Below, in pieces: positions 1 through 6,857 of a stretch of 7,314 nt of DNA; the stretch's first letter is position 1; each line of letters opens with the position of its first letter. The stretch spans positions 1-7,314 of the forward strand of contig JBCCFC010000694.1 in NCBI GenBank assembly GCA_039029935.1, read 5' to 3'. The notes beneath the pieces are model-generated. The model ran no database searches. It had not been told where the DNA came from and was given only the letters and a program-made list of their open reading frames with translations. Position numbers and translations under genes: made by a program. This DNA is from G039029935 sp039029935. GTDB taxonomy: Bacteria; Chloroflexota; Anaerolineae; Caldilineales; Caldilineaceae.

Positions 1-9
1 GTAGATAGC

Positions 10-1281
10 ATGAAGAAACATCAAATTTGTATCGTTTTTGCCCTTGTCTATACCCTTTCAATTGTGTTGGCAGGTTGCTCAGATGCCAACGTTTCACCAG
101 AGACCATTAACGAAATCCAAGAAGCACTTATCTCTGCCCGTGATCGTCAAGCGCAGGCTCGTGTTGGTGCAGAGGACACGAATAGCGTCACAGGGACGGA
201 TGCTATCACCAATGCCAACGCTGATGTATCCATATCAACCACAATTTCACCAACCGACATAATCACCGATGACGGCTTATTACCACCCATTGCAGGTCCC
301 GCGATCATTCCCCCTTCTGCTAAGGTGAATGAGGAATATACTGGTTTTACTGTCGATGCTCTGTCCACTCGACTGGAAGACCCTTCCTATGGCACAGGAC
401 GTTTTGTGATTACGCAGTTTCTTGGCTCGGCTGGGCCATTTCTGCGCTATCTCGTCAGCTATCAGAGCGATGCAGGGAACGGCGAAATGCTAGATATTCA
501 TGGCTTTATGAATGTGCCTGTGAATGCCAGCCCTGAAACGCCTGCGCCTGTGGTGTTGGTACTACATGGCTATGTCACACCTGAACGTTATAACACGTTT
601 GCCTATACAACACGCTATGCGGACCGTTTAGCCGAAGCGGGATATGTCACCATCCACCCCAACTACCGCAACCATCCACCCTCTGACAGTGACCCCAATT
701 ACAGCAGACTCACGGGGAGCAGTGATTTTCGTGTGGGCTATGCCATTGACATTCTGGACCTTGTTGGCATCATTCAAAAACAGGGTGGGGTATCCAATCA
801 ATTGCCCGAAACAACCGACGTTTTAGCCTCAATCGACCCCAACAACATTGGGTTATGGGGGCATAGCATGGGGGGCGGTATCACGTTACGTGTCATCACG
901 GTTAACCCGACAGTGCAAGCAGCAGTCGTCTACGGCTCAATGAGCGGTGATGAACAGCTTAACCATGAACGTGTCCTCTTTTTCACCGATGGTGTACGCG
1001 GCAATTGGCCTGCGGATGCAAAGCCAACAGTTCAAGCGCTCTGGGAAATTTCACCTGCCAACCATTATGACCGTATCAGTACGCCAGTCAGCATCCATCA
1101 TGGGCGACTCGATGACCAAGTACCCTTGGTATGGTCACTCAATTTGTGTACACAGCTTCAAGGCTTGCGCAAAACGGTTGAGTGTTTTACCTATGATACC
1201 ATGCCTCATACTTTCCGGGGGGCTGGTGACACAGTTTTTATCCAACGGACTGTGACCTTTTTTGATCAGTATTTAAAATGA
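10..1281 (+). CDS. Secreted lipoprotein alpha/beta hydrolase (S9/dienelactone hydrolase-like)
   Basis: The 423-aa product is predicted to be exported, lipid-anchored and hydrolytic. Residues 1-23 form a lipoprotein signal: Lys2-Lys3, a hydrophobic core, then lipobox L20-A21-G22-C23, with Cys23 as the lipidated residue. A polar linker rich in Thr, Ser, Asp and Asn follows to about residue 90. The hydrolase domain fills the rest: oxyanion-loop motif HGY at 186-188, nucleophile elbow GHSMGG with Ser286, acid Asp368 in the HGRLDDQVP stretch, and His400 in MPHTF. The triad is complete and correctly ordered, so the enzyme should be active. The fold resembles peptidase S9 C-terminal domains and dienelactone hydrolase-type esterases. 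Substrate (peptide, ester or polymer) cannot be told. Only nine bases lie upstream, so its ribosome binding site and promoter cannot be judged, but the signal peptide supports this ATG. Confidence 0.9.
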   Translation: MKKHQICIVFALVYTLSIVLAGCSDANVSPETINEIQEALISARDRQAQARVGAEDTNSVTGTDAITNANADVSISTTISPTDIITDDGLLPPIAGPAIIPPSAKVNEEYTGFTVDALSTRLEDPSYGTGRFVITQFLGSAGPFLRYLVSYQSDAGNGEMLDIHGFMNVPVNASPETPAPVVLVLHGYVTPERYNTFAYTTRYADRLAEAGYVTIHPNYRNHPPSDSDPNYSRLTGSSDFRVGYAIDILDLVGIIQKQGGVSNQLPETTDVLASIDPNNIGLWGHSMGGGITLRVITVNPTVQAAVVYGSMSGDEQLNHERVLFFTDGVRGNWPADAKPTVQALWEISPANHYDRISTPVSIHHGRLDDQVPLVWSLNLCTQLQGLRKTVECFTYDTMPHTFRGAGDTVFIQRTVTFFDQYLK

Positions 1282-1291
1282 TCCATTAAGT

Positions 1292-1400
1292 CCATTCCAC
1301 AAAAATAATTACCCAAGTTTGAGCAGTCAGCACGCCCTCGTGCGGGTCGAACCGGCACGAGGGCATGCCTACTGAACGGGTATTTTATTTTGTGGAATGG
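1292..1400. repeat. 109-bp nested inverted-repeat element (MITE-like or terminator)
   Basis: The outer arms are 1292-1314 and 1378-1400. They are complementary at 20 of 23 positions, and the outermost 13 (from CCATTCCAC inward) match perfectly. Nested inside is a perfect 10-bp GC-rich stem, GCCCTCGTGC (1334-1343) with GCACGAGGGC (1355-1364), around an 11-nt loop. Partial pairing of 1324-1332 with 1366-1374 links the two, so almost the whole element can fold as one long hairpin. It starts 10 bases after the hydrolase stop. TAAG occurs close to both ends (1287-1290 and 1403-1406) but does not abut the arms exactly, so a target duplication is only suggestive. It could be a small non-autonomous mobile element or a terminator for the hydrolase; no T-run follows the inner stem directly. 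Confidence 0.6.
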
Positions 1401-1411
1401 CCTAAGCCAGT

Positions 1412-1434
1412 ATCACAGATTGGTAATCTGTGAT
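1412..1434. promoter_or_regulatory. Perfect 23-bp palindrome just upstream of the aminotransferase start
   Basis: ATCACAGATT (1412-1421) and AATCTGTGAT (1425-1434) are perfect reverse complements around GGT. The palindrome ends four bases before the Shine-Dalgarno AGGAG (1439-1443). It could be a dimeric repressor operator, or an mRNA hairpin that affects access to the ribosome binding site. It could also be one copy of an interspersed palindrome, because a related sequence occurs at 5858-5874. The sequence does not decide between these. Confidence 0.5.
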
Positions 1435-1438
1435 TAAT

Positions 1439-1443
1439 AGGAG
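1439..1443 (+). promoter_or_regulatory. Shine-Dalgarno selecting a TTG start
   Basis: AGGAG lies 8 bases before TTG at 1452. That is good spacing for TTG, whereas the first in-frame ATG at 1479 would be 35 bases away. Family proteins also begin with an equivalent segment before the conserved Trp-Asp-Ile/Val-His motif, which supports the TTG start. Confidence 0.7.
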
Positions 1444-1451
1444 TTCAATAA

Positions 1452-2642
1452 TTGCACTATTCATCTATCACAAAACGAATGAAAACAAAGGCGAATAATG
1501 CTTGGGACGTTCATTGGCAGGCCCAGAAACGCTATAAGCAAGGGGAAGATATCATCGTCTTAACCGTTGGCGATCCGGGAGCGGACCCCTCAATGGGCGC
1601 ACCGACCATGTTGGTTGAGACAGCCATCGACAGCCTACGCAAAGGGCGCAATCACTACACAGCGTTACGGGGTGAACCGCAGGTGTTACAGGCCATTGTC
1701 GATGCGCATAATCAACGCTATGCTGTACCCATTGACAGCCACCAAGTATGTGTCACCTTTGGCGCACAGGGGGGATTGTATCTCGCTGCAAACTGTATTC
1801 TCGAAGCAGGTGATGAGGCGATTGTGCTGGAGCCGACCTACTCTACCTATTTTGGGTTGGTGCAGGCGACAGGGGCCAAGCTTGTGCAGGTGGCAATGTG
1901 TCCTGAAGAAAATTTCCGGATCAATGTGGATCGCATCGCCGCTGCCATCACACCTAATACGCGCCTGATTATGGTGAACACCCCGTCCAACCCAACGGGC
2001 AATGTGGCCTCGCAGGAGGAGCTTGAAGGGCTGGCGGAACTCTGCATCCAGCACGATCTCTGGATCATGGTCGATGAAGTCTATGGGCAGTTCACCTATG
2101 ACTGCCCACATATCAGCCCTGCGGACCTGCCCAACATGGCCGAACGTACCGTCATTCTGCACAGTCTCTCAAAATCGCACGCCATGCCTGGCTTTCGTGC
2201 GGGCTGGGCGGTTGCCCCTACTGAGTTGATCCATCATATGGGTGTTCTTTTTGCCAATATCTCTTTTGGCATCGCTCCGTTTATCCAAGACACATTGCAG
2301 GCCGCGCTCACCATCGGGGCCGATGAGGTGGAGACGATGCGCCAAGTGTATCTGCGTCGTCGCAACATGGTCTGTGACAGTTTGATAGGCTTGCCCAAAC
2401 TGCATCTGCGCCACCCCGAAGCCGGTGTCTTTGTGTTGATTGATATTCGCCAGACCGGATTGACCGCCTATGAGTTTGCCGCAGACTTGCTTAAAGGCAC
2501 AGGAGTTGCTGTCCTGCCTGGTGATGGCTTTGGTCCCAGCGCGGAGGGGCATGTGCGTATTTCGTTGACCTCACCGGATGAGTCATTGGAAAGAGCCTGT
2601 GAGCGTATGGTGGACTATCTTTCAAAGACGTATGCTGATTAG
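1452..2642 (+). CDS. Class I/II PLP-dependent aminotransferase, AruH-like
   Basis: The 396-aa product is a cytoplasmic fold-type I aminotransferase of full family length. The PLP-binding residues are all visible: Asn180 in NTPSNPTGN, Asp208 and Tyr211 in VDEVYG, the Schiff-base Lys241 in HSLSKSHAM, and Arg249 in FRAGW. The substrate-carboxylate Arg369 lies in GHVRISL near the C-terminus. The N-terminus (AWDVHWQAQ, then VLTVGDPG), HSLSKSHAMPGFRAGW and the GxGFGPSAEGHVR segment recall, from memory, arginine:pyruvate transaminase AruH of Pseudomonas. The amino donor may therefore be arginine or another amino acid, but this is not proven and no other arginine-catabolic gene is nearby. Translation starts at TTG behind a good Shine-Dalgarno. 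The MalT-type regulator begins 23 bases after the stop, suggesting one operon. Confidence 0.92.
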   Translation: MHYSSITKRMKTKANNAWDVHWQAQKRYKQGEDIIVLTVGDPGADPSMGAPTMLVETAIDSLRKGRNHYTALRGEPQVLQAIVDAHNQRYAVPIDSHQVCVTFGAQGGLYLAANCILEAGDEAIVLEPTYSTYFGLVQATGAKLVQVAMCPEENFRINVDRIAAAITPNTRLIMVNTPSNPTGNVASQEELEGLAELCIQHDLWIMVDEVYGQFTYDCPHISPADLPNMAERTVILHSLSKSHAMPGFRAGWAVAPTELIHHMGVLFANISFGIAPFIQDTLQAALTIGADEVETMRQVYLRRRNMVCDSLIGLPKLHLRHPEAGVFVLIDIRQTGLTAYEFAADLLKGTGVAVLPGDGFGPSAEGHVRISLTSPDESLERACERMVDYLSKTYAD

Positions 2643-2665
2643 TATGGACGTTTGAACCTCAATCT

Positions 2666-5470
2666 ATGTCGATACCAATTTTGACCACAAAACTCTATAT
2701 CCCATCAACCCAATCCACACTGGTGACGCGCAGTTGCCTAGTTGAGCGGCTGATGACGGGAGTGAGTGGCAAGCTGACCCTCGTCTCCGCACCCGCTGGG
2801 TTTGGCAAAACCACGCTGGTGAGCGAGTGGCTTGCAGCAAGCAGACAGCCCGCCGCGTGGTATTCGCTGGATGATGGCGATAACGATTTGACTCGCTTTT
2901 TGGCCTACTTCGTTGCGTCATTACAGGCAACCTTTCCCAATGCGCCCAATCTGGGTGCGGGAACGATGGTCCTACTCCAATCACCACAACCACCGTCAAT
3001 CGAAACCATGCTGACGACATTGCTCAATGAGATTACAAACATCCCTGAATCCTTTATGCTTGTCCTAGACGACTACCATGTGATTGATACCTCTGAGATT
3101 GACAATATGCTCATCTTTTTGCTGGAACACTTGCCACCACAAATGCATCTGGTCATTACCACGCGTGAGGACCCTGCCCTGCCATTGGCAAGATTACGCG
3201 CACGAGGCCATTTGACCGAAGTGCGAGCCGCCGATCTATGTTTTACCTTTGACGAAGCCGATCAGTTTTTCAATCAGGTGATGGGGTTAGCGTTGTCATC
3301 GACACAAATTGAGGCATTGTCAACACGCACCGAAGGCTGGATTGCTGGCCTGCAATTGGCTGCAATTTCCATGCGTGGGCGAACAGATACGGGCAAGACA
3401 GAGAACAATTCTGTTGAGCGTTTTGTCCACGCCTTTACGGGTAGCCATCATTTTATTCTCGACTATCTGATCGAAGAGGTCTTGCAGCAACAGCCTGCGC
3501 CGATTCGCAGTTTTCTGTTGCAAACGTCCATTCTGAACCGCTTACATGGCGCACTGTGCGATGCTGTCACGCAACAAGGGGATGGTCGAGGGATGCTGTC
3601 GACGTTGGAGCGCAGCAATCTGTTTATCGTACCGCTGGATGACCAACGCCAATGGTATCGCTATCATCACCTCTTTGCCGACGTGTTGCAAACGCGTTTG
3701 CAGGAAGAACAGCCAGAACATGTGTCACTTTTGCATCAACGAGCAAGTGTATGGTACGAGCAAAATAGTCTACAGGCTGACGCTATCCATCATGCGCTTG
3801 CTGCCAAGGATTTTGCACGTGTGGCGGATTTGGCCGAACTTGTGTGGCGAGAGATGGACAGGCAGTTACAGACGGATCGCTGGCTAAGTTGGGTGCAGGC
3901 AATACCAGAGACTTTGCTACAGACCAGACCCGTTCTCAGCGTTGGCTATGCGTGGTCGTTATTGAATGAGGGCGAGATAGAGGCGGCTGAACCCTATTTG
4001 CGTGATGCAGAGCAGTGGCGGAACACCCTGTCAGATCAGAGCGGCCAGTCAGAAAGTAACCGCATGGTCGTTGTGGACCAAGCCGAATTCTGCTCGCTAC
4101 CTGCCACAATTGCCTCGGCTCGTGCCTATCAAGCCCAAACACGGGGGGATGTAGACAGCACGATGGTCTATGCGCGGCAGGCACTCGACTTTTTCCCCGA
4201 AGACGATGCGCTGTCGCGTGCTGTTCCCGCTGCGATCTTGTCGCTTTCCTACTGGGGGCGGGGTGAGTTAGAGGCTTCACATCAATGGTTGACAACGGCT
4301 ATGGCGGGATTTCAGACGACTGGCAATAAGGTCGCAGCCATTAGCGGTACATTTGGGCTGGCAGATATGAGGATCGCACAGGGTCGCCTCAACGAGGCAG
4401 TCCGCACCTATGAACGCTCTCTGAAACTTGTCGCATCCTACATGAATCCACCGGATACCAATATCACAGACATCAATAGCACCAAGCAGGACAAATTTGT
4501 CTTGCAGGGGACGGCTGACCTCCATCTTGGGCTGAGTATGCTCCACCATGAGCGCGGTGAGGTGGAGGCAGCAAGAGAGCAGCTAGCGACCAGCACGTCT
4601 TTTGAGCTACATGCGGCATTGCCTGATTTCCCCTATCGTCTTTGTATTGCCAAAGCGCGGCTCAAAGCGTCTCAGGCTGCATTTGATGACGCCATTGCCT
4701 TGCTTGACGAGGCCGAGCGGCTTTATTACCCGACACCGATCCCGATTGTCCGTCCTGTCGCGGCGTTGAGGGCTAAGGTGTGGATTGCACAGGGTAGATT
4801 GGCCGAGGCATGGGCGTGGGTACGAGAGCAGGACTTATCAGTTGAGGACGACCTGAGTTATTTGCGTGAATTTGAGCATATGACACTTGTTCGACTGTTC
4901 ATTGCCCAGCATAGAGAGACACCTACGCACAGCGACCTTCATCAGGCGATGGGGTTGTTGGATCGACTGTTGCAAGCCGCCGAAATGCAGGGGCGTATGG
5001 GGAGCGTGATTGAGCTTCTGGTACTCCAAGCACTGGCACATGACGCTTTGGCGGATCGATCATCCGCACTGACCTCATTGGCGCGCGCTTTGACAATCGC
5101 TGAGCCAGAAGGCTACCTCCGGCTCTTTGTCGATGAGGGGCAACCCATGCAGATGCTGCTGTCCAAATGCCTCACACAGGGGACGATGCCAACCTATGTG
5201 ACTCATCTATTGGCAGTGATGCCAGCCCAAATTAACGAGGAAGCACCAGCCCATGATCCAAATCAACAGCTTATTGAACCCCTCAGCAAGCGCGAACTCG
5301 AAGTGCTACGCTTGCTTGCACTTGGTCACACAAACCAAGCACTCGCCGACGAGTTGGTCATCGCTCTGAGTACGGTGAAAAAACATGTCAACAATATCTT
5401 TGGCAAGTTAGGGGTTGCAAGCCGCACACAGGCTGTCAACCGCGCCCGCGAATTGGGTCTACTTCAATAG
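2666..5470 (+). CDS. MalT-type ATP-dependent transcriptional regulator, LuxR family
   Basis: The 934-aa product is a large STAND-type signal-transducing ATPase with a C-terminal DNA-binding domain, about the size of E. coli MalT. Near the N-terminus, KLYIP leads into the Walker A motif SAPAGFGKTT with Lys48. Walker B is MLVLDDYH around Asp135-Asp136, followed by the typical ITTREDPALPLARLRARG sensor segment (about 164-181). A winged-helix region and a long helical TPR-like sensor (about 370-860) follow; the latter is expected to bind the inducer or a partner. Residues 873-932 form the LuxR helix-turn-helix, from LSKRELEVLRLLALGHTNQ through the recognition helix LSTVKKHVNNIF. No clear Shine-Dalgarno precedes the ATG. 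The short gap from the aminotransferase suggests cotranscription, possibly with translational coupling. The inducer and targets are unknown; neighbouring genes are natural candidates. Confidence 0.95.
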   Translation: MSIPILTTKLYIPSTQSTLVTRSCLVERLMTGVSGKLTLVSAPAGFGKTTLVSEWLAASRQPAAWYSLDDGDNDLTRFLAYFVASLQATFPNAPNLGAGTMVLLQSPQPPSIETMLTTLLNEITNIPESFMLVLDDYHVIDTSEIDNMLIFLLEHLPPQMHLVITTREDPALPLARLRARGHLTEVRAADLCFTFDEADQFFNQVMGLALSSTQIEALSTRTEGWIAGLQLAAISMRGRTDTGKTENNSVERFVHAFTGSHHFILDYLIEEVLQQQPAPIRSFLLQTSILNRLHGALCDAVTQQGDGRGMLSTLERSNLFIVPLDDQRQWYRYHHLFADVLQTRLQEEQPEHVSLLHQRASVWYEQNSLQADAIHHALAAKDFARVADLAELVWREMDRQLQTDRWLSWVQAIPETLLQTRPVLSVGYAWSLLNEGEIEAAEPYLRDAEQWRNTLSDQSGQSESNRMVVVDQAEFCSLPATIASARAYQAQTRGDVDSTMVYARQALDFFPEDDALSRAVPAAILSLSYWGRGELEASHQWLTTAMAGFQTTGNKVAAISGTFGLADMRIAQGRLNEAVRTYERSLKLVASYMNPPDTNITDINSTKQDKFVLQGTADLHLGLSMLHHERGEVEAAREQLATSTSFELHAALPDFPYRLCIAKARLKASQAAFDDAIALLDEAERLYYPTPIPIVRPVAALRAKVWIAQGRLAEAWAWVREQDLSVEDDLSYLREFEHMTLVRLFIAQHRETPTHSDLHQAMGLLDRLLQAAEMQGRMGSVIELLVLQALAHDALADRSSALTSLARALTIAEPEGYLRLFVDEGQPMQMLLSKCLTQGTMPTYVTHLLAVMPAQINEEAPAHDPNQQLIEPLSKRELEVLRLLALGHTNQALADELVIALSTVKKHVNNIFGKLGVASRTQAVNRARELGLLQ

Positions 5471-5537
5471 AACTTCGCTACTAGAACTTCGCTACTAGAA
5501 CCTCATGACTAGAACCTCATGACTAGAACCCCCACCG
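5468..5537. repeat. 14-bp tandem repeat array in AABB order
   Basis: Two exact copies of TAGAACTTCGCTAC (5468-5481, 5482-5495) are followed by two exact copies of TAGAACCTCATGAC (5496-5509, 5510-5523). A degenerate fifth unit begins TAGAACC at 5524. The first TAG is the regulator's stop codon. A further diverged copy, TAGAACTTTGGTAG, lies at 5556-5569 and matches the first type at 11 of 14 bases. All six copies share the TAGAAC start. The array is too short and lacks spacers, so it is not CRISPR. Confidence 0.9.
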
Positions 5538-5570
5538 CTTAAATACATCTACAAATAGAACTTTGGTAGG

Positions 5571-5606
5571 CCGACAACCTGCACCCAATCTACTACAATA
5601 ACCACA
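5571..5606 (+). promoter_or_regulatory. Candidate promoter giving a leaderless mRNA
   Basis: A -10-like TACAAT (5594-5599, five of six consensus bases) lies 17 bases downstream of a -35-like CCGACA (5571-5576, four of six). A start point six to seven bases after the -10 falls on or next to the ATG at 5606. The absence of any purine-rich Shine-Dalgarno upstream of that ATG agrees with a leaderless transcript. This is inferred from sequence only. Confidence 0.45.
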
Positions 5607-5857
5607 TGTCAAATCAACAGAAACCAAAATCAATATTGAGCCAACCTGCGCTTTATCAAATCCGGCTCGAAGGCCATCTGGGTCATCAATGGCACACGTG
5701 GTTTGAGGAGATGTCGATGACGCTGGAAGACAGTGGCAACACCCTGTTAGCGGGCACTGTGGCGGATCAAGCTGCACTGTTTGGGCTGCTGCGAAAAGTG
5801 CGTAACTTGGGGTTGCCCTTGATTTCGGTCATCCGCGTTGAGTTGCCGGAAGAGTAA
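5606..5857 (+). CDS. Conserved hypothetical small protein, 83 aa
   Basis: This is a small soluble protein with no signal peptide or membrane segment. After a polar N-terminus, the pattern YQIRLEGHLGHQWHTWFE, then a beta-like LEDSGNTLLAGTVADQAALFGLLRKVRNLGLPLISVIRVE reads as alternating strands and one amphipathic helix, a compact alpha/beta fold. From memory, similar short proteins (LEGHLG..W..WF, then DQAALxGLLxKVRxLGxPLxSVxR) recur in Chloroflexota and other bacteria, often beside regulators or oxidoreductases, without an assigned function. Here it lies between the LuxR regulator and an NmrA-like reductase. It has no visible ribosome binding site and may be translated from a leaderless mRNA. 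It is a real gene by conserved pattern, but its function is unknown. Confidence 0.8.
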   Translation: MSNQQKPKSILSQPALYQIRLEGHLGHQWHTWFEEMSMTLEDSGNTLLAGTVADQAALFGLLRKVRNLGLPLISVIRVELPEE

Positions 5858-5874
5858 CACAGGTTGCCAACCTG
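5858..5874. repeat. Short palindrome after the small gene, related to the one at 1412
   Basis: CAGGTTG (5860-5866) and CAACCTG (5868-5874) are perfect reverse complements around a single C. The site begins immediately after the TAA at 5855-5857. Aligned with the palindrome at 1412-1434, it shares CACAG-R-TTG, AA-Y-CTG and overall spacing, so the two look like diverged copies of one interspersed motif or binding site. As RNA, the one-base loop makes a strong hairpin unlikely. Confidence 0.55.
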
Positions 5875-5885
5875 GCGGGTTTACC

Positions 5886-5915
5886 GGTTTGTGATTTACT
5901 GGTTTGTGATTTACT
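5886..5915. repeat. 15-bp tandem duplication upstream of the reductase
   Basis: GGTTTGTGATTTACT occurs twice back to back (5886-5900 and 5901-5915) with no mismatch. It ends 13 bases before the reductase Shine-Dalgarno. The perfect identity points to a recent slippage duplication or a paired binding site in the leader. The TGTGATT core also appears at 1428-1434, inside and just past the palindrome arm before the aminotransferase. Confidence 0.9.
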
Positions 5916-5928
5916 AAGAAATTGAAAA

Positions 5929-5933
5929 AGGAG
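5929..5933 (+). promoter_or_regulatory. Shine-Dalgarno fixing the reductase start at 5940
   Basis: AGGAG lies six bases upstream of ATG 5940, the best-spaced site in the window. The upstream in-frame TTG at 5922 would put this site inside the coding region and add six residues that the Rossmann family does not have. Confidence 0.85.
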
Positions 5934-5939
5934 AGCAAA

Positions 5940-6662
5940 ATGAACATACTTATCGTTGGGGCAACGGGTGCAACAGGACGGTTGCTTGTCGAACAATTGC
6001 TGGATCGTGGACATTCTGTGAAGGCCATCGTGCGCTCGCCGCATAAATTACCCGAAGCCACCCGCAACCATGATCGTTTGTCTATCATCCAAGGTGCTGT
6101 GCTGGATTTGAGCGATGCCGAGCTTGCCCAGCATGTGCAAGGCTGTGACGCCGTCGCATCCTGCTTAGGGCATAACCTCACATTTAAGGGCATTTTTGGT
6201 CATCCACGTCGGCTTGTGACCGATGCCACCCGCCGGCTGTGTAAGGCTATCAAAGCCAATTCACCAGAGGGTTCAACCAAATTTGTGCTGATGAATACAA
6301 CGGGCAACCGTAATCCCGATTTGAATGAACGCAACTCCTTTGCCGAGGCCTGTGTGCTGGTGCTGCTACGCCTCCTCTTACCACCTCATCCCGATAATGA
6401 ACAGGCCGCAGAGCATTTGAGAAACACGATTGGGCAGAATGATAGCATGGTTGAGTGGGTGGCGGTCCGCCCCGATGGTCTCATTGATGAGGATGTTGTC
6501 ACCGAGTACGATTTGCACCCATCACCAATTAGAAGTCCGCTCTTTGATGCCGGAAAGACCAGTCGCATCAATGTCGGGCATTTTATGGCGGACCTGATCG
6601 CGGACGATGATGCTTGGCAGACCTGGAAAGGGCAGATGCCAGTCATCTATAATAGAGCGTAA
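5940..6662 (+). CDS. NmrA-like NAD(P)-binding reductase (atypical SDR)
   Basis: The 240-aa cytoplasmic protein has an N-terminal Rossmann fold. MNILIVGATGATG gives the glycine-rich loop with Gly7, Gly10 and Gly13, the spacing of atypical short-chain dehydrogenases (NmrA, biliverdin reductase B-like). After the second strand, AIVRS places Arg32 where it could contact the 2'-phosphate, so NADPH is more likely than NADH. The 69-80 region (QGCDAVASCLGH) and EWVAVRPDGLID are also typical of this group. The classical SDR YxxxK catalytic pair is not evident, so it could be a reductase of a small molecule or a redox-sensing NADP-binding protein; the substrate is unknown. It follows the 83-aa gene by 82 bases, possibly in the same unit. 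A perfect hairpin lies 33 bases after its stop. Confidence 0.88.
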   Translation: MNILIVGATGATGRLLVEQLLDRGHSVKAIVRSPHKLPEATRNHDRLSIIQGAVLDLSDAELAQHVQGCDAVASCLGHNLTFKGIFGHPRRLVTDATRRLCKAIKANSPEGSTKFVLMNTTGNRNPDLNERNSFAEACVLVLLRLLLPPHPDNEQAAEHLRNTIGQNDSMVEWVAVRPDGLIDEDVVTEYDLHPSPIRSPLFDAGKTSRINVGHFMADLIADDDAWQTWKGQMPVIYNRA

Positions 6663-6695
6663 AAATTCTATACAAAATCAATTGTTGAGGCTGTA

Positions 6696-6740
6696 TCGAG
6701 GGAGACTTTCATGTGTGCCATACATGAAAGTCTCCCTCGA
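6696..6740. repeat. Perfect 19-bp-arm hairpin, possible terminator or palindromic element
   Basis: TCGAGGGAGACTTTCATGT (6696-6714) and its exact reverse complement (6722-6740) enclose a 7-base loop. It sits 33 bases after the reductase stop, a natural place for transcription to end. The stem is much longer than a usual terminator, and no T-run follows at once on either strand; the first T-rich run, GTTTTATTG, starts about 13 bases later. It may therefore be a palindromic repeat or the remnant of a mobile element. An ATG inside the loop-side arm (6711) opens the ATPase frame but is not a credible start. Confidence 0.85.
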
Positions 6741-6857
6741 CGTATTTGTGCGTGTTTTATTGAGGTGGATTCGCAATTTGCACGATATGTAGAACACGTA
6801 TACCATTACATCCAAGGTAATTTGGCTGAAATAATCAATAATCAACAGGTCGATAGA

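Noticed and set aside
1344..1354. tRNA-like T-loop (TTCGA on the minus strand in the loop of the 109-bp element)
   Set aside because: No acceptor, D or anticodon arms can be placed around it; the match is five bases long.
1686..2162. 158-codon open frame on the minus strand
   Set aside because: It lies entirely inside the aminotransferase, whose catalytic motifs are intact in the sense frame; the antisense product has no recognisable motif and no ribosome binding site.
3936..4295. 119-codon minus-strand frame inside the regulator
   Set aside because: Antisense shadow of the TPR-like region; composition rich in Arg, His and Pro as expected from reading a coding strand backwards.
5468..5537. 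CRISPR array
   Set aside because: Units are contiguous 14-mers without spacers and no cas gene is present.
5922..5939. TTG start adding six residues to the reductase
   Set aside because: The Shine-Dalgarno would fall within the coding sequence, and the Rossmann fold begins directly at the ATG of 5940.
6778..6806. Promoter for the ATPase (TTGCAC, 17 bp, TACCAT)
   Set aside because: Only three of six and four of six consensus bases; no better than expected by chance in AT-rich DNA.
6711..6857. Upstream extension of the ATPase frame to ATG 6711
   Set aside because: It starts inside the perfect hairpin and its 49 residues do not resemble the family N-terminus, while MITRMEINGFKSF at 6858 does.
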